Below, piece after piece: positions 34,931-44,324 of a stretch of 64,000 bases of DNA (positions within the stretch are counted from its first letter, which is position 1; each line of letters starts with the position of its first letter). Location: NCBI GenBank assembly GCA_028284705.1, contig JANQRE010000004.1, positions 434,001 to 498,000 on the forward strand, written 5' to 3'. Under the pieces are notes generated by a model. That model saw only the letters and a program-made list of their open reading frames with translations. It was not told where the DNA came from and ran no database searches. Position numbers and translations under genes: made by a program. Source of the stretch: Paracoccaceae bacterium (lineage in GTDB: Bacteria > Pseudomonadota > Alphaproteobacteria > Rhodobacterales > Rhodobacteraceae).

Positions 34931-35965
34931 GTGAAGGTCACGATTGTCAGTACGATGCGCAACGAGGCGCCTTATGCGCTCGAATGGATCGCGCATCACC
35001 GCAGCCTGGGCGTGACCGATTTCCTGATCTACACCAACGATTGCGACGATGGCACGCCGGAGCTTCTGTCGCTGCTACCGGGCGTCACGGTTGTGGAGCA
35101 AGAGGACGGGGATAAGCCGCCGCAATGGCGGGCTCTGAAAGCCGCGTGGGAGCATCCGGTTGTGCAGGATGCCGACTGGCTGGCCTGTTTGGATTGCGAT
35201 GAGTTTGTCAATCTTGGCAATGGGTTGTCTGACATTCCTCACCTTATCGGGAGCGTTGAAGCAGACGCGATTGTCCTGCGGTGGCGGCTCTTTGGATCGA
35301 ATGGCGAGACCGACTTCTCCGACATGCCCATCACGGAACGGTTCGTTGGGGCCGCGCCGGAAGAGATGCTTTATCCCGCCATCGCCAGCTATTTCAAAAC
35401 GCTCTTTCGGCGCGAAAGTCCGTTTCGGCAGTTCGGGGTGCATCGCCCGAAGCAGAAGAACCCGGACCGCCATGGACGACCTGTCTGGGTGGACGGATCG
35501 GGCCAAACCGCGACTAAGCAACTTGTTGAAAACGATGGGCAAATCATGGATTGGGGGCGGCCGATTGCGTGCGATCTGGTGCAGCTTAACCACTACTCTC
35601 TGCGCTCGGCGGCAGAGTTCATGGTCAAACGCCATCGCGGGTTGCCGAACCATCAATCCAAACAGGTCGATCTGACCTATTGGGTGGAGCGCAATTTCAA
35701 CGCCGTCGAAGAGACCTCTATCGCCCGATACCGCGCCGGGACGGCGGAAATCGAAGAGGATTTTATGAAGATTGCCGGTGTTTCTGAGGCGCTGGAGCAG
35801 GGCCGCGACTGGCATCGCAAGCGATTTCAGGCCATGATGGCGGATGAGACTGAGCAGAAACTTTATGGTCGTTTGTGCCTTGCGGGCTCCAGTGACGTGT
35901 TGGAGCAAGATGCGGCGCTGCGGCTGATCAACATGTACCGGGCGGCTCATGCCAAAGGACAGTGA
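34931..35965 (+). CDS. GT2/GT92-like glycosyltransferase
   Basis: The 344-residue product has the same landmarks as its neighbours: S-T-M-R-N-E-A-P-Y-A-L-E-W-I-A-H-H, F-L-I-Y-T-N-D-C-D-D-G-T, C-L-D-C-D-E-F-V-N (the D-x-D-like motif), V-H-R-P-K-Q and W-V-D-G-S-G, and L-N-H-Y-S-L-R-S. The start is GTG at 34931, preceded by GAGGCGG. It overlaps the following gene by 17 bases, so the two are probably coupled. It is divergent from the minus-strand glycan genes across a 157-base gap. Confidence 0.88.
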   Translation: MKVTIVSTMRNEAPYALEWIAHHRSLGVTDFLIYTNDCDDGTPELLSLLPGVTVVEQEDGDKPPQWRALKAAWEHPVVQDADWLACLDCDEFVNLGNGLSDIPHLIGSVEADAIVLRWRLFGSNGETDFSDMPITERFVGAAPEEMLYPAIASYFKTLFRRESPFRQFGVHRPKQKNPDRHGRPVWVDGSGQTATKQLVENDGQIMDWGRPIACDLVQLNHYSLRSAAEFMVKRHRGLPNHQSKQVDLTYWVERNFNAVEETSIARYRAGTAEIEEDFMKIAGVSEALEQGRDWHRKRFQAMMADETEQKLYGRLCLAGSSDVLEQDAALRLINMYRAAHAKGQ

Positions 35966-38234
35966 CACCGGCGCGATCTACCTGCGTCGCGATCTGAATA
36001 TCTCGAAAGACCAGGGGCTTACGGCGCTTGATTGCATCGGCTGGGAAGATCCTGTCGGCGGCATGGGGCTGCGTATCTTCTTCAAAACCGGCACGTCTTT
36101 CGACCGCTTCGCCAAAGGGCCCCGGCAGGGCTGCGTGACGGTCTCCGAAGCGCGCTCGATCAATGGCGGGCTGGTATTTGCGGCCACGACCGAGGCACCG
36201 CAAAACAACGTGAAACTGGCCCTCGCCGAGGGCGAGATGAAGCTGCATGTGCAGCCGCCGGAGACCGATCTTTTTGCCGATCTCAATGTGTTTTTCGCGG
36301 AGCGCAATGGCGAAGCCATCGAGGTGATTGAGGATTGGCTGCGCTACCACAAGGCGCGGTTTGGTCTTGAAGCCGTCCTCCTACTAGATCGTGAAAAACC
36401 GAATAATGAAAAAGGCTTCGAGCGCAAACTTAAAGCGCTGGCCGCCAATATTGGGCTCAAGCGCCTCGTTCATCTGAAATCCAAGGCTCCGCTCGGTCAT
36501 CCCGAACTGCCTGCCGCAGACCATCCGTTCAATGCGCCGGATGCACCGGGTAAGGACCGGATGGAGGTGCTGTCGAAAGAGCCCTGGTCCTCGCCGATGA
36601 TCGAGCTGGCGATCTATGAGCTGGTGAAATGGCGTTTTCTCAGCAGGGCGCGGGCGGTGATGAACCTCGATATCACGGACCTTTTGCAACCCGGCCCGAA
36701 CCCGTTTGAGATCGTGCATGAAAGCAGTGCGGGTGTTCTGCAACTGATCGGTCAGCGCATCTACCCCTGGCGGGTGCGTCCGAAGAAAAAACCGAGCTAC
36801 GGCGATCACATCTGCCGTCAATTCGACAATCCACGCGCCAATCGGCGGTGGTGTGTCGCTCCGGCGCGCGTCGGCACCGACAAAATCTGGCGTTTCGTGC
36901 GCATTATCGACGCTAATCCGACGCCTGAAGAGGTTGCTTCGTTCTGGCGCGCCATGGCGATCCGGCATCCGAAGAACACGTCGGCTGAGATCGTGCCCAA
37001 AACCTCTCTCATCGAAGACGAGACCTTGGTAAAACAGGCCGAAGAAGTCTGGGGTCACAAGCCGGTGCGCGCACCCGAAAGCCAGATTGTTGGGAAACCA
37101 GGTCTCGCGATCGACGGAGGCTCCACCTGCATCGTTACCTGCATGAAGAACGAGGGGCCGTTTATCCTGGAATGGGTGGCCTATCACCGCGCCATCGGGG
37201 TGAAGGATTTTCTTGTCTACACGAATGATTGCACGGACGGCACGGATGAGCTGCTGAACCTGTTGCAGGACCGCGGGTATTTACAGCGCCGAGACAACAA
37301 ATTCCACGGCACCGATCTGAAACCGCAACACTGGGCGCTGGCGGCGGCTGAGGAGGAAGAGATTGTTCAAAACTCCGGCTGGGTGATCTCGATGGATGTG
37401 GATGAGTTCATCAACATCCATGTGGGCGGCGGCCATCTCGATGACCTCTACAAGGCCGTCGGTCATGCGAACATGATCTCCTGCACCTGGCGACTTTTTG
37501 GCAATGCCGACATCCACAAATTCGATCCGCGCTTCATGCTAGAACAATTTGACCGCTGCGCGCCGGAACTGGCCCGCAAGCCGCACCAGGCCTGGGGGTT
37601 CAAGACGCTGTTCCGCAATATCGGCATCTATAAGAAGATGGGCGTGCATCGGCCCAAGGGGCTGAAACCGGACCTCTGGAGCCAGATCAATTGGGTCAAC
37701 GGGTCCGGTAAGCGGATGCCAAAATCGATGCTGCGCAACGGCTGGCGGTCAACGACGGAGACCTATGGCTACGAGCTTGTGACGTTGAACCATTATGCGG
37801 TGCGCTCGGCGGAGAGCTTCCTTGTGAAACGCGACCGGGGCCGGGTGAACCATGTGGATCGGGATCAGGGCCTAAGTTACTGGTTTCGCATGAATAACAA
37901 TGCCGAAGAAGATCACTCCATCAAGGATAAACTGCCGCTCTTGCAGGCCGAATTTGATGAGATGATGACCGACCCCGAGATTGCGGCGCAGCATCAGGCT
38001 TGCATAGAAGCGCATCGGGCCAAGATCGACGAGCTGCGCGCGACGAAGAATTACGAAAAATTCTACAGCGAGCTCACAAGCCCGCGCATGGAGCGTCTGT
38101 CACGCCTGCATCTGCATTTCGGGGCCAATGTGTTTCTTGCCGGGCCGAGTGTGATCCCCGACGAGATATGGCAGCGCGACGACCTGCCACCTGATTTCTT
38201 CTTCACGGTTGAGCGCAGCAAAACCACCCATTAA
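35949..38234 (+). CDS. two-module glycosyltransferase with degenerate N-terminal copy
   Basis: This 761-residue protein has an active-looking C-terminal glycosyltransferase module (about 395-760) with T-C-M-K-N-E-G-P-F-I-L-E-W-V-A-Y-H, D-F-L-V-Y-T-N-D-C, S-M-D-V-D-E-F-I-N and H-R-P-K-G, W-V-N-G-S-G. The N-terminal half looks like a decayed copy. It has A-E-R-N-G-E-A-I-E-V-I-E-D-W-L-R-Y-H-K in place of the first motif, then V-L-L-L-D-R, and M-N-L-D-I-T-D-L in place of D-x-D-E-F. The N-terminal module may be regulatory or acceptor-binding. ATG at 35949 lies inside the end of the previous gene and continues directly into a stop-free frame. Confidence 0.83.
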   Translation: MPKDSDTGAIYLRRDLNISKDQGLTALDCIGWEDPVGGMGLRIFFKTGTSFDRFAKGPRQGCVTVSEARSINGGLVFAATTEAPQNNVKLALAEGEMKLHVQPPETDLFADLNVFFAERNGEAIEVIEDWLRYHKARFGLEAVLLLDREKPNNEKGFERKLKALAANIGLKRLVHLKSKAPLGHPELPAADHPFNAPDAPGKDRMEVLSKEPWSSPMIELAIYELVKWRFLSRARAVMNLDITDLLQPGPNPFEIVHESSAGVLQLIGQRIYPWRVRPKKKPSYGDHICRQFDNPRANRRWCVAPARVGTDKIWRFVRIIDANPTPEEVASFWRAMAIRHPKNTSAEIVPKTSLIEDETLVKQAEEVWGHKPVRAPESQIVGKPGLAIDGGSTCIVTCMKNEGPFILEWVAYHRAIGVKDFLVYTNDCTDGTDELLNLLQDRGYLQRRDNKFHGTDLKPQHWALAAAEEEEIVQNSGWVISMDVDEFINIHVGGGHLDDLYKAVGHANMISCTWRLFGNADIHKFDPRFMLEQFDRCAPELARKPHQAWGFKTLFRNIGIYKKMGVHRPKGLKPDLWSQINWVNGSGKRMPKSMLRNGWRSTTETYGYELVTLNHYAVRSAESFLVKRDRGRVNHVDRDQGLSYWFRMNNNAEEDHSIKDKLPLLQAEFDEMMTDPEIAAQHQACIEAHRAKIDELRATKNYEKFYSELTSPRMERLSRLHLHFGANVFLAGPSVIPDEIWQRDDLPPDFFFTVERSKTTH

Positions 38235-38236
38235 AG

Positions 38237-38254
38237 GCGCGGCTCATCGCGCCC
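38237..38254. terminator. possible bidirectional hairpin between converging genes
   Basis: GGCGCG-GCTCAT-CGCGCC lies in the 38-base gap between the glycosyltransferase stop and the convergent lipB stop. There is no T-run, so its role as a terminator is only suggested by position. Confidence 0.35.
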
Positions 38255-38272
38255 TTGCGGGCCCGCCTCGCG

Positions 38273-38938
38273 TCAGGAGGGGAATGCGATCTCGAAGGTT
38301 TTTTGCAAGGCGAGATCGAGATCACCCATCGTCACCGGAAGCCCCAGATCGACGAGCGATGTTACGCCATGCTCGGCAATCCCGCAGGGTACGATGCCGG
38401 AGAAATGCTCAAGCTCGGGATCGTGATTGATCGACAGCCCATGAAAACTCACCCATTTGCGCAGGCGCACGCCAATCGCGGCAATCTTGTCCTCGCGCGG
38501 TGATCCGTCGGGCAGGGGCGGCTTCTCCGGCCTCTCGACCCATACGCCCACACGACCCTCGCGAATTTCGCCGGTGATGTTGAATTCCGCCAAGGTTGCG
38601 ATCACCCAAGCCTCCAGCGCCTGCACGAAGGCGCGTACGTCGCGACCACGTTTGTTGAGGTCCAGCATCACGTAAACCACCCGCTGGCCGGGCCCGTGAT
38701 AGGTGTACTGCCCGCCGCGCCGCGTCTCGTAGACGGGAAAGCGATCCGGGGTCAGCAGATCCTCCGGTTTCGCCGATGTCCCGGCTGTATAGAGGGCGGG
38801 ATGTTCGAGAAACCACAGGCATTCCTCTGCGCGGCCTTCCGCGATCGCCGTGGCGCGCGCCTCCATCCAGGCGACGGCCTCGTCATAATCGACAAGCCCC
38901 TGTGAGGTTTTCCATTCCACGCCGCCCAACGCCCTCAA
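38273..38938 (-). CDS. lipB: octanoyltransferase LipB
   Basis: LipB moves octanoyl from acyl carrier protein to lipoyl domains, the first step of lipoate attachment. The product has [13 protein letters not shown], then [12 protein letters not shown] near residue 75. It also has the [17 protein letters not shown] segment with the catalytic lysine, and I-V-P-C-G-I with the catalytic cysteine. The length is normal. The 38938 start is TTG without a good ribosome-binding site; TTG at 38929 or GTG at 38920 (V-E-W-K-T-S) are alternatives and the true start is unsettled. Confidence 0.93.
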   Translation of the reverse strand: MRALGGVEWKTSQGLVDYDEAVAWMEARATAIAEGRAEECLWFLEHPALYTAGTSAKPEDLLTPDRFPVYETRRGGQYTYHGPGQRVVYVMLDLNKRGRDVRAFVQALEAWVIATLAEFNITGEIREGRVGVWVERPEKPPLPDGSPREDKIAAIGVRLRKWVSFHGLSINHDPELEHFSGIVPCGIAEHGVTSLVDLGLPVTMGDLDLALQKTFEIAFPS

Positions 38939-39022
38939 TTGTGATCGCTTAGATTTTGGTGGCCGAGAGATGTCATGTTAGGCTCAGATCAGCAAGTTTC
39001 GGTTATTTTGGAGGTCTACTTG

Positions 39023-40339
39023 ATGTTTTTGAGAAATATTACAATGGCTTGCGCGGCTGTCGCACTCATGGCCGCACCTGCGACTCAGGGCAAGGCGGAT
39101 GATGTCGGCGCCTTTATCGGCGGTGCGATCATCGGCGGCGTCGTCGGCCATCAGATCGGGAAAAACCAAGCGAAACAGAAGCGTGTCGTCAAAAAGCGCT
39201 ATGTCACGACGACGAAAAAACCGTCCGTGTCCTCTGCAGTGCGTGCCGAGCGGCGCGAAATCCAGAGCGCTCTGAACTATTTCGGTTTTCCTGCAGGGAC
39301 ACCCGATGGGGTGCTTGGACCGAAATCGAAAGCGGCCATTTCGAGCTACCAGGCACATCTGAATTATCCCGCTACGGGGCAACTGACGGAATATGAGAAG
39401 GACTTTCTTCTGACATCCTATCGTCGCGCACTGGCAGGCGGGGCGCTGACGACGCAACAGATTGCGGCAAACCCGCTCGGGCCAAAAGGACTGCTCGACC
39501 AGTATCGGGCGGAAGCAGCTGGTACGACCACGACACTCGCCGTGGCTCCCACGGTGGTGACGATCGCACCACAACCACAGCCGAAGGTTTTGCAAGTCCA
39601 GCCGCAAGCGGTGGCCTCAACCGGAACCGCGCCTGCGCTACCCAACTTCCTGTCGAGCACCAATAGCCTCTCACTGGCTTCGCATTGCAACCAGGTCGGG
39701 CTTTTGACCACGTCTAATGGTGGATTTGCGACTGAGGCCACACTGGTGGATGCCAATTTCGCGCTGAACGAGCAGTTCTGCCTGGCACGCACCTATGCGA
39801 TTTCGCTGGGTGAGAAAGCAGCGTCTCAGATCACCGGCTTCACGCCGCAACAGATTGAAGCGCAATGCACCGGGTTTGCGCCACTTCTGAAGGATCATGT
39901 GTCGGCTTTGAGCACTAAGCCGAAAGACGCCGTGCTTCTGGATGTCGCAAATTTCGCCGGATCGACAGGCCAAACAGCAGAACAACTTGCAGGCACAGCC
40001 TCGATCTGTTTGAGCGTCGGGTATCGCATCGACAATATGGATGTGGCAGCGGGGTCCGCCTTGCTGCTCGCCGCTTTGGGTCAGCCTGCCTATGGCGAAC
40101 TTCTGGGGCATCACCTGGCCCATGGGTTCGGCATGTCGAAATCGGTGCCGCAGGCGATGCCATGGTATGAGATGGCGCTCAACGCGCTGGAGACCGGGCA
40201 ACCGGCTGTCTTCAACCCGGGCGATCCGACCCGCACGGCACTTCTGCGCCGGGCAACCGCCAATCTGAACGGCGCGCCTGCGAGCCCTCAGGTGCAACCT
40301 GCAGCGGCGGCTCTGCCGACCTTCACCGTCACCGAATAA
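39023..40339 (+). CDS. exported peptidoglycan-binding-domain protein with glycine zipper
   Basis: The 438-residue product has a signal peptide (residues 1-25), then a glycine-zipper segment G-A-F-I-G-G-A-I-I-G-G-V-V-G. A PG_binding_1-like domain follows at about 75-130 with I-Q-S-A-L-N-Y-F-G-F-P-A-G-T-P-D-G-V-L-G-P-K-S-K-A-A-I-S-S-Y-Q. The remaining 300 residues form an alanine-rich helical region with four or more cysteines that I do not recognise. I start at ATG 39023, preceded by GGAGG, because the signal peptide begins there; the frame upstream to 38975 is rejected. It is probably periplasmic and bound to the cell wall. It stands alone, divergent from lipB. Confidence 0.82.
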   Translation: MFLRNITMACAAVALMAAPATQGKADDVGAFIGGAIIGGVVGHQIGKNQAKQKRVVKKRYVTTTKKPSVSSAVRAERREIQSALNYFGFPAGTPDGVLGPKSKAAISSYQAHLNYPATGQLTEYEKDFLLTSYRRALAGGALTTQQIAANPLGPKGLLDQYRAEAAGTTTTLAVAPTVVTIAPQPQPKVLQVQPQAVASTGTAPALPNFLSSTNSLSLASHCNQVGLLTTSNGGFATEATLVDANFALNEQFCLARTYAISLGEKAASQITGFTPQQIEAQCTGFAPLLKDHVSALSTKPKDAVLLDVANFAGSTGQTAEQLAGTASICLSVGYRIDNMDVAAGSALLLAALGQPAYGELLGHHLAHGFGMSKSVPQAMPWYEMALNALETGQPAVFNPGDPTRTALLRRATANLNGAPASPQVQPAAAALPTFTVTE

Positions 40340-40359
40340 GCTCCATCATTGGGGCTTGT

Positions 40360-40398
40360 GGAGCCGGGGTGCTTATGCGCTCCGGTTCCTTTCTTTTT
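40360..40398 (+). terminator. strong terminator after peptidoglycan-binding protein gene
   Basis: GGAGCCGGGGTGC pairs with GCGCTCCGGTTCC (13 pairs with G-T wobbles) around a TTAT loop, followed by TTTCTTTTT. It lies 20 bases after the stop and 57 bases before tRNA-Leu. Confidence 0.85.
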
Positions 40399-40454
40399 GG
40401 GCTTCACAAGGGTCAATGCTCACGCTAGAAGCGCGGGGCTTACGTCAAGACAGT

Positions 40455-40541
40455 GCGGTCGTGGCGGAATTGGTAGACGCGCAGCGTTGAGGTCGCTGTG
40501 GGGTAACACCCGTGGAAGTTCGAGTCTTCTCGACCGCACCA
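40455..40541 (+). tRNA. tRNA-Leu(GAG)
   Basis: The 87-base gene has a seven-pair acceptor stem (GCGGTCG with CGACCGC). The anticodon arm is CAGCG-TTGAGGT-CGCTG, anticodon GAG, reading CUC and CUU. It has a long variable arm typical of class II leucine tRNAs, a T arm with GTTCGAGTC, and an encoded CCA end. Confidence 0.97.
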
Positions 40542-40667
40542 TTCCCTTTAAAAACCTGCGACTGTTTTCATCGCTGTGCCCTGCGGATTTGACGGTTAAG
40601 TTTCCGCGAACAGCTTTGAAATTCTAAGCGTGGTAAGGCAGTGCTAGGGAATTGCGCGGGTCGAAGG

Positions 40668-41597
40668 TCAAGGTAACAGCAGCAACCAGCCCCAGATCGT
40701 CAGAATTGACAGGGCGGTTGTGATCAACACTGCTGAGGCAGCAACCCGTTTTGCGACCCCGTACATGTTCGCGAAGAGATAGGCGTTTACACCCGGAGCC
40801 ATCGCAGCCGTCAGCACGGCTGATCGGACCGGGGCGGTGCTTAACTCAAACGCCCGCGTCAGTCCAAAGGTCAGCGCGGGTTGCACCAGTAGCGCTAGCC
40901 CACAGATCATCAGCACGGGGCCAATGTCCCCTTCGATCCGGTAGCGGGCGAGGATGCCGCCGAGCCCGAACACGGCCACAGGCAGTGCGCCCTGGATCAT
41001 CATGTCAATCGCATCCCACAACACGCCCGGCATCGGCAGGCCCGTCAGGTTCACGACAAAGCCAAGCGCGATGCCGATCATCAGGTTGTTGCGCAGGATC
41101 GCGTTGAGAACAGCTTTCACTGTGGCAGCAAGGCTGCCACCCTTGTTGCGCACGATTTCCATCGCGGTGATGCCAAGCCCGTAGCAGACCGGCGCGTTGA
41201 TCGCGACGATGGCATAGTTGGCGCTGAGCGCATCCGCGCCATAGGCCCGTTCGGTGATCGGCAGGCCCAGAAGCACGGAGTTCATAAAAAGACAGCAGAA
41301 CCCGATGGCGATGCTGTCCTCCCACGGGCGTCCGAAAAGCAGCCGCGCCCCAAGGATACCAAGCGCAAATCCTAGCACTGCGGGTCCGTAGTAGGCGCTC
41401 AGCAATGCGGCATCGAAATAGGTGCCGAGATCCAGCGTGGCGATGGCACGAAAGAGCAGGCAGGGGATGGCGAACCCCTGGGCAAAGAGCATCAGCGCAT
41501 CGAAATGCGCCTCTTTCATCAACTCGCGCTTCGCGACCAGCCATCCGGCACCGATCACCAAAAAGACCGGCAGGATGACCTCAAGAAGCGCGCCCAC
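40668..41597 (-). CDS. AEC-family (auxin efflux carrier-like) transporter
   Basis: The 309-residue protein has about ten hydrophobic segments, with the AEC landmarks near the N terminus (V-F-L-V-I-G-A-G-W-L-V-A) and a typical mid-protein repeat with N-S-V-L-L-G-L-P-I and R-N-N-L-M-I-G-I-A-L-G. AEC proteins are secondary carriers of small organic anions such as malate or malonate; the substrate cannot be told here. Its start lies on the last base of the preceding metallo-hydrolase stop, so it ends the minus-strand operon. Confidence 0.88.
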   Translation of the reverse strand: MGALLEVILPVFLVIGAGWLVAKRELMKEAHFDALMLFAQGFAIPCLLFRAIATLDLGTYFDAALLSAYYGPAVLGFALGILGARLLFGRPWEDSIAIGFCCLFMNSVLLGLPITERAYGADALSANYAIVAINAPVCYGLGITAMEIVRNKGGSLAATVKAVLNAILRNNLMIGIALGFVVNLTGLPMPGVLWDAIDMMIQGALPVAVFGLGGILARYRIEGDIGPVLMICGLALLVQPALTFGLTRAFELSTAPVRSAVLTAAMAPGVNAYLFANMYGVAKRVAASAVLITTALSILTIWGWLLLLP

Positions 41598-42397
41598 TAG
41601 AGGGTCACGTCGATGGCGAGCCCATCAAAGGCCGGTTGCACGTGATCCGGGGTCTCTGTCAGCACGGTCTCATAATCCAGATCGATATGCATATTGGTCA
41701 GAACCGCCTGTTTTGGGTTGAGTTCAGCGATCCATTCGAGCGTTTGCTCCAGATGCGTGTGAGAGGGATGGGGATCGCGACGCAACGCATCGATGATCAA
41801 CCAATCCAGCCCCGACATCGCCTCGCGTGAGGTATCTCGTAGACCGCTTACATCCGGAAGATAGGCGACATCTCCGATCCGAAAGCCTTTGGAGTCGATA
41901 TTGCCGTGATCCACTTCGAAGGCTTGAAAGGTGATAGCGCCGCCCGGGCCATCGATGGTGAGGGTGTCGTCCAATGTGTGAAGGTTCAGGATCGGCGGAT
42001 AGGCCGAGCCCGCAGGTTGCACGAAGGCGTAGCCGAACCGCGCCAGCAGCGCGTCGCAGGTCTCCCCATCGGCCCAAACATTTAGGCGCTCGCGCATGTT
42101 GAAGACAATCATGCGCAGATCATCGATGCCATGCACGTGATCCGCGTGGGAATGGGTGTAGAGGACCGCATCAAGCCGCCCGACACCGGCATCCAGAAGC
42201 TGCATACGCAGGTCCGGCGAGGTGTCGATCAGCACTGCAGTCGTACCATCGGGCCCGATCTGTTCGACCAGAAGCGAGCATCTGCGACGGCGGTTCTTGG
42301 GATTCTCCGGATCGCAGGCGCCCCAATGGCCCCCAAGCCGAGGCACGCCACCCGAAGACCCGCAGCCGAGGATCGTGAACCGGCGCGTGACGCTCAT
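41597..42397 (-). CDS. MBL-fold metallo-hydrolase (PhnP-like)
   Basis: This 266-residue metallo-beta-lactamase fold protein has L-G-C-G-S-S-G-G-V-P-R at the start, C-S-L-L-V, and the metal motif T-H-S-H-A-D-H-V-H-G-I-D-D near residue 90. A later E-V-D-H-G segment and a final N-M-H-I-D-L-D-Y supply further ligands. The form is close to PhnP, a cyclic phosphodiesterase, but no C-P lyase genes are nearby, so it is named by fold only. Its ATG overlaps the tatD stop by four bases. Confidence 0.88.
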   Translation of the reverse strand: MSVTRRFTILGCGSSGGVPRLGGHWGACDPENPKNRRRRCSLLVEQIGPDGTTAVLIDTSPDLRMQLLDAGVGRLDAVLYTHSHADHVHGIDDLRMIVFNMRERLNVWADGETCDALLARFGYAFVQPAGSAYPPILNLHTLDDTLTIDGPGGAITFQAFEVDHGNIDSKGFRIGDVAYLPDVSGLRDTSREAMSGLDWLIIDALRRDPHPSHTHLEQTLEWIAELNPKQAVLTNMHIDLDYETVLTETPDHVQPAFDGLAIDVTL

Positions 42398-43212
42398 GCG
42401 GCGGCCTCATACGCCGCGGCTTTCCAGAACAGGCGCTCAAAATTCGCTTCTGTGGCGGCGGCAAACTCGGCGTAGTCGAGGCCGAAAATCTCGGCGCCGA
42501 CACGGGCGGTGTGGGCGGTATAGGCGGGCTCGTTGCGTTTGCCGCGATGGGGTGGTGGGGCGAGGTAGGGGCTGTCGGTCTCCACCAGGATGCGGTCGAG
42601 CGATGCGGCGGCGAAGATATCGCGCAGGTCCTGGGATTTCGGAAAGGCGGCGATGCCCGACATCGACAGATAAAACCCCAGGTCGAGCGCCGCGCGCGCG
42701 AGCCCCGCGCCCGAGGAAAAGCAATGCATCACGCAAGAATAGGCGCCGGCCTTGTGTTCCTCCGTCAATATCCGCGCCATGTCTTCATCCGCTGCGCGCG
42801 CATGGATGATCAGCGGCAGCCCAGTGTCCCGCGCCGCGGCGATATGGACGCGCAGGCTTTCCTGCTGCGCCTGAGCACTCTCCGACGTGTAGTGATAGTC
42901 GAGGCCACTTTCGCCGATGCCCACCATTTTCGGGTGTTTCGTCAGTGCGATCAGCTCATCCACAGTTGCCATCGGCTCAGCCGCCACGCTCATCGGATGG
43001 GTGCCCGCCGCATAGAACACGCTGTCATGGGCCTCAGCCAAAGCGCGCACTTGCGGCTCTAGCCGGAGTTTGGTGCAGATCGTCACCATCCGGTGCACTC
43101 CGGCAGTATGGGCACGGTCGATCACGTCCGGCAATTCGCCCTCGAAATCGGGAAAATCGAGGTGGCAATGGCTGTCGGTGATGCGGGGTTCGTCGGACAT
43201 CTGGGCCTTCAC
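42394..43212 (-). CDS. tatD: TatD-family metal-dependent DNase
   Basis: The 272-residue product is a TatD-type amidohydrolase-fold nuclease. The first metal ligands are in D-S-H-C-H-L-D-F; others are in G-E-S-G-L-D-Y-H-Y, H-A-R-A, M-H-C-F-S-S and V-E-T-D-S-P-Y-L-A-P. Such enzymes trim DNA ends during repair or quality control. The 43212 start is GTG overlapping the holB stop; an in-frame ATG at 43200 (M-S-D-E-P) is an alternative. tmk-holB-tatD-MBL order is common in Alphaproteobacteria. Confidence 0.94.
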   Translation of the reverse strand: MKAQMSDEPRITDSHCHLDFPDFEGELPDVIDRAHTAGVHRMVTICTKLRLEPQVRALAEAHDSVFYAAGTHPMSVAAEPMATVDELIALTKHPKMVGIGESGLDYHYTSESAQAQQESLRVHIAAARDTGLPLIIHARAADEDMARILTEEHKAGAYSCVMHCFSSGAGLARAALDLGFYLSMSGIAAFPKSQDLRDIFAAASLDRILVETDSPYLAPPPHRGKRNEPAYTAHTARVGAEIFGLDYAEFAAATEANFERLFWKAAAYEAAA

Positions 43213-44324
43213 GCCGCAGCTTTGGCCGCGGTCTCGTTCATCGCTAAGGCCATATCAAGGATCAGCGAGGCTCCGTCAAGATTGACCGCGCGCCCGTGGC
43301 GCAGGCGGGGCAGGGCGGTGGCAGAGAGATTGGCCCAGGCGCGGGCAGCTTGCCCGTCCGGGGCGAGCCGGGCGAAGAGCGCCGGTTCGGCCTCACTCAC
43401 GGGCGGGACGGCCACGCCGAGCCCCGCTTTTGAAAGCCGCGCGAGGAACAACTCAACCAGCCGCTCGAACAGATCGAATTTTGCTTCCGCACCGCGGGCA
43501 GCCACCGCGTCAGCCAATTTCAAGGCCTTGCTGCGATCCATGCGCGGGAACTCTTCCGCGAGGTCGAGCAGGCTCGCATAAAGCGCCAGCCCGTCGCCAT
43601 GGATCAGCCTCAGCGCATCGCCCACGGATCCGGAGGCCAGCGCCGCGACACCTGGCGTGCTCTCTGCCCCCGTCGCTTGCAGGGCCGCGCTCATTTCCGC
43701 CTCGCCCAAGGGTTGGCAGCGCAACACGCGGCAGCGCGACCGGATCGTTGGCAAAAGGCCGGAAGGTTGGTGCGAGATCAGCAGTAGGATCGCATCCGCC
43801 GGCGGCTCCTCTAGAATTTTTAGGAGTGCGTTGGCGGCATTAACATTCATGTCATCCGCGGCGTCGAGGATCACCACCCGACGTCCACCTTCGGCATTGG
43901 TGAGGCCAAAGAAGCTTGCCATCGCGCGGATGTCTTCAACACCGATCTGTGCCTTAAACCGTTTCTTATCAACGTCATAGGCGCGCCTCAGCAGGTAAAG
44001 GCCTGGGTCAGACAGTGCGAGAACTCGGGTGTTGACCGGATGATCTGCCGCAACGTCCAGGCTTTCTGGCGGCGGCGGTGCGCCGAACAGACCACCGTCA
44101 ACTTGCGGTGGTGTGGCCAGCAGAAACCGTGCGAGTTTCCAGGCCAGCGTCGCCTTGCCGATGCCCTGCGGTCCGGTGATCAGCCAGGCGTGATGTAACC
44201 GGTCGGACGCAAAAGCCTCCAGAAATGTCGCCTCCGCCGCCGATTGCCCGTAGAGGGCAAGGGTTTCGCGCGGATGTGGCGCGCCCTCGATCTGATCGGA
44301 TTGCGGCAGCGCCTCCTCGCTCAT
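43209..44324 (-). CDS. holB: DNA polymerase III delta-prime subunit
   Basis: The 371-residue AAA+ clamp-loader subunit helps load the sliding clamp. It has a P-loop-like I-T-G-P-Q-G-I-G-K-A-T-L near residue 50, a sensor region with L-L-I-S-H-Q-P-S-G-L-L-P-T-I-R-S-R-C, and C-R-V-L-R-C-Q-P-L. The protein is about 30 residues longer than the E. coli one, mainly in the N-terminal leader and C-terminal helices. Overlaps of four bases with tmk upstream and tatD downstream indicate translational coupling. Confidence 0.94.
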   Translation of the reverse strand: MSEEALPQSDQIEGAPHPRETLALYGQSAAEATFLEAFASDRLHHAWLITGPQGIGKATLAWKLARFLLATPPQVDGGLFGAPPPPESLDVAADHPVNTRVLALSDPGLYLLRRAYDVDKKRFKAQIGVEDIRAMASFFGLTNAEGGRRVVILDAADDMNVNAANALLKILEEPPADAILLLISHQPSGLLPTIRSRCRVLRCQPLGEAEMSAALQATGAESTPGVAALASGSVGDALRLIHGDGLALYASLLDLAEEFPRMDRSKALKLADAVAARGAEAKFDLFERLVELFLARLSKAGLGVAVPPVSEAEPALFARLAPDGQAARAWANLSATALPRLRHGRAVNLDGASLILDMALAMNETAAKAAA

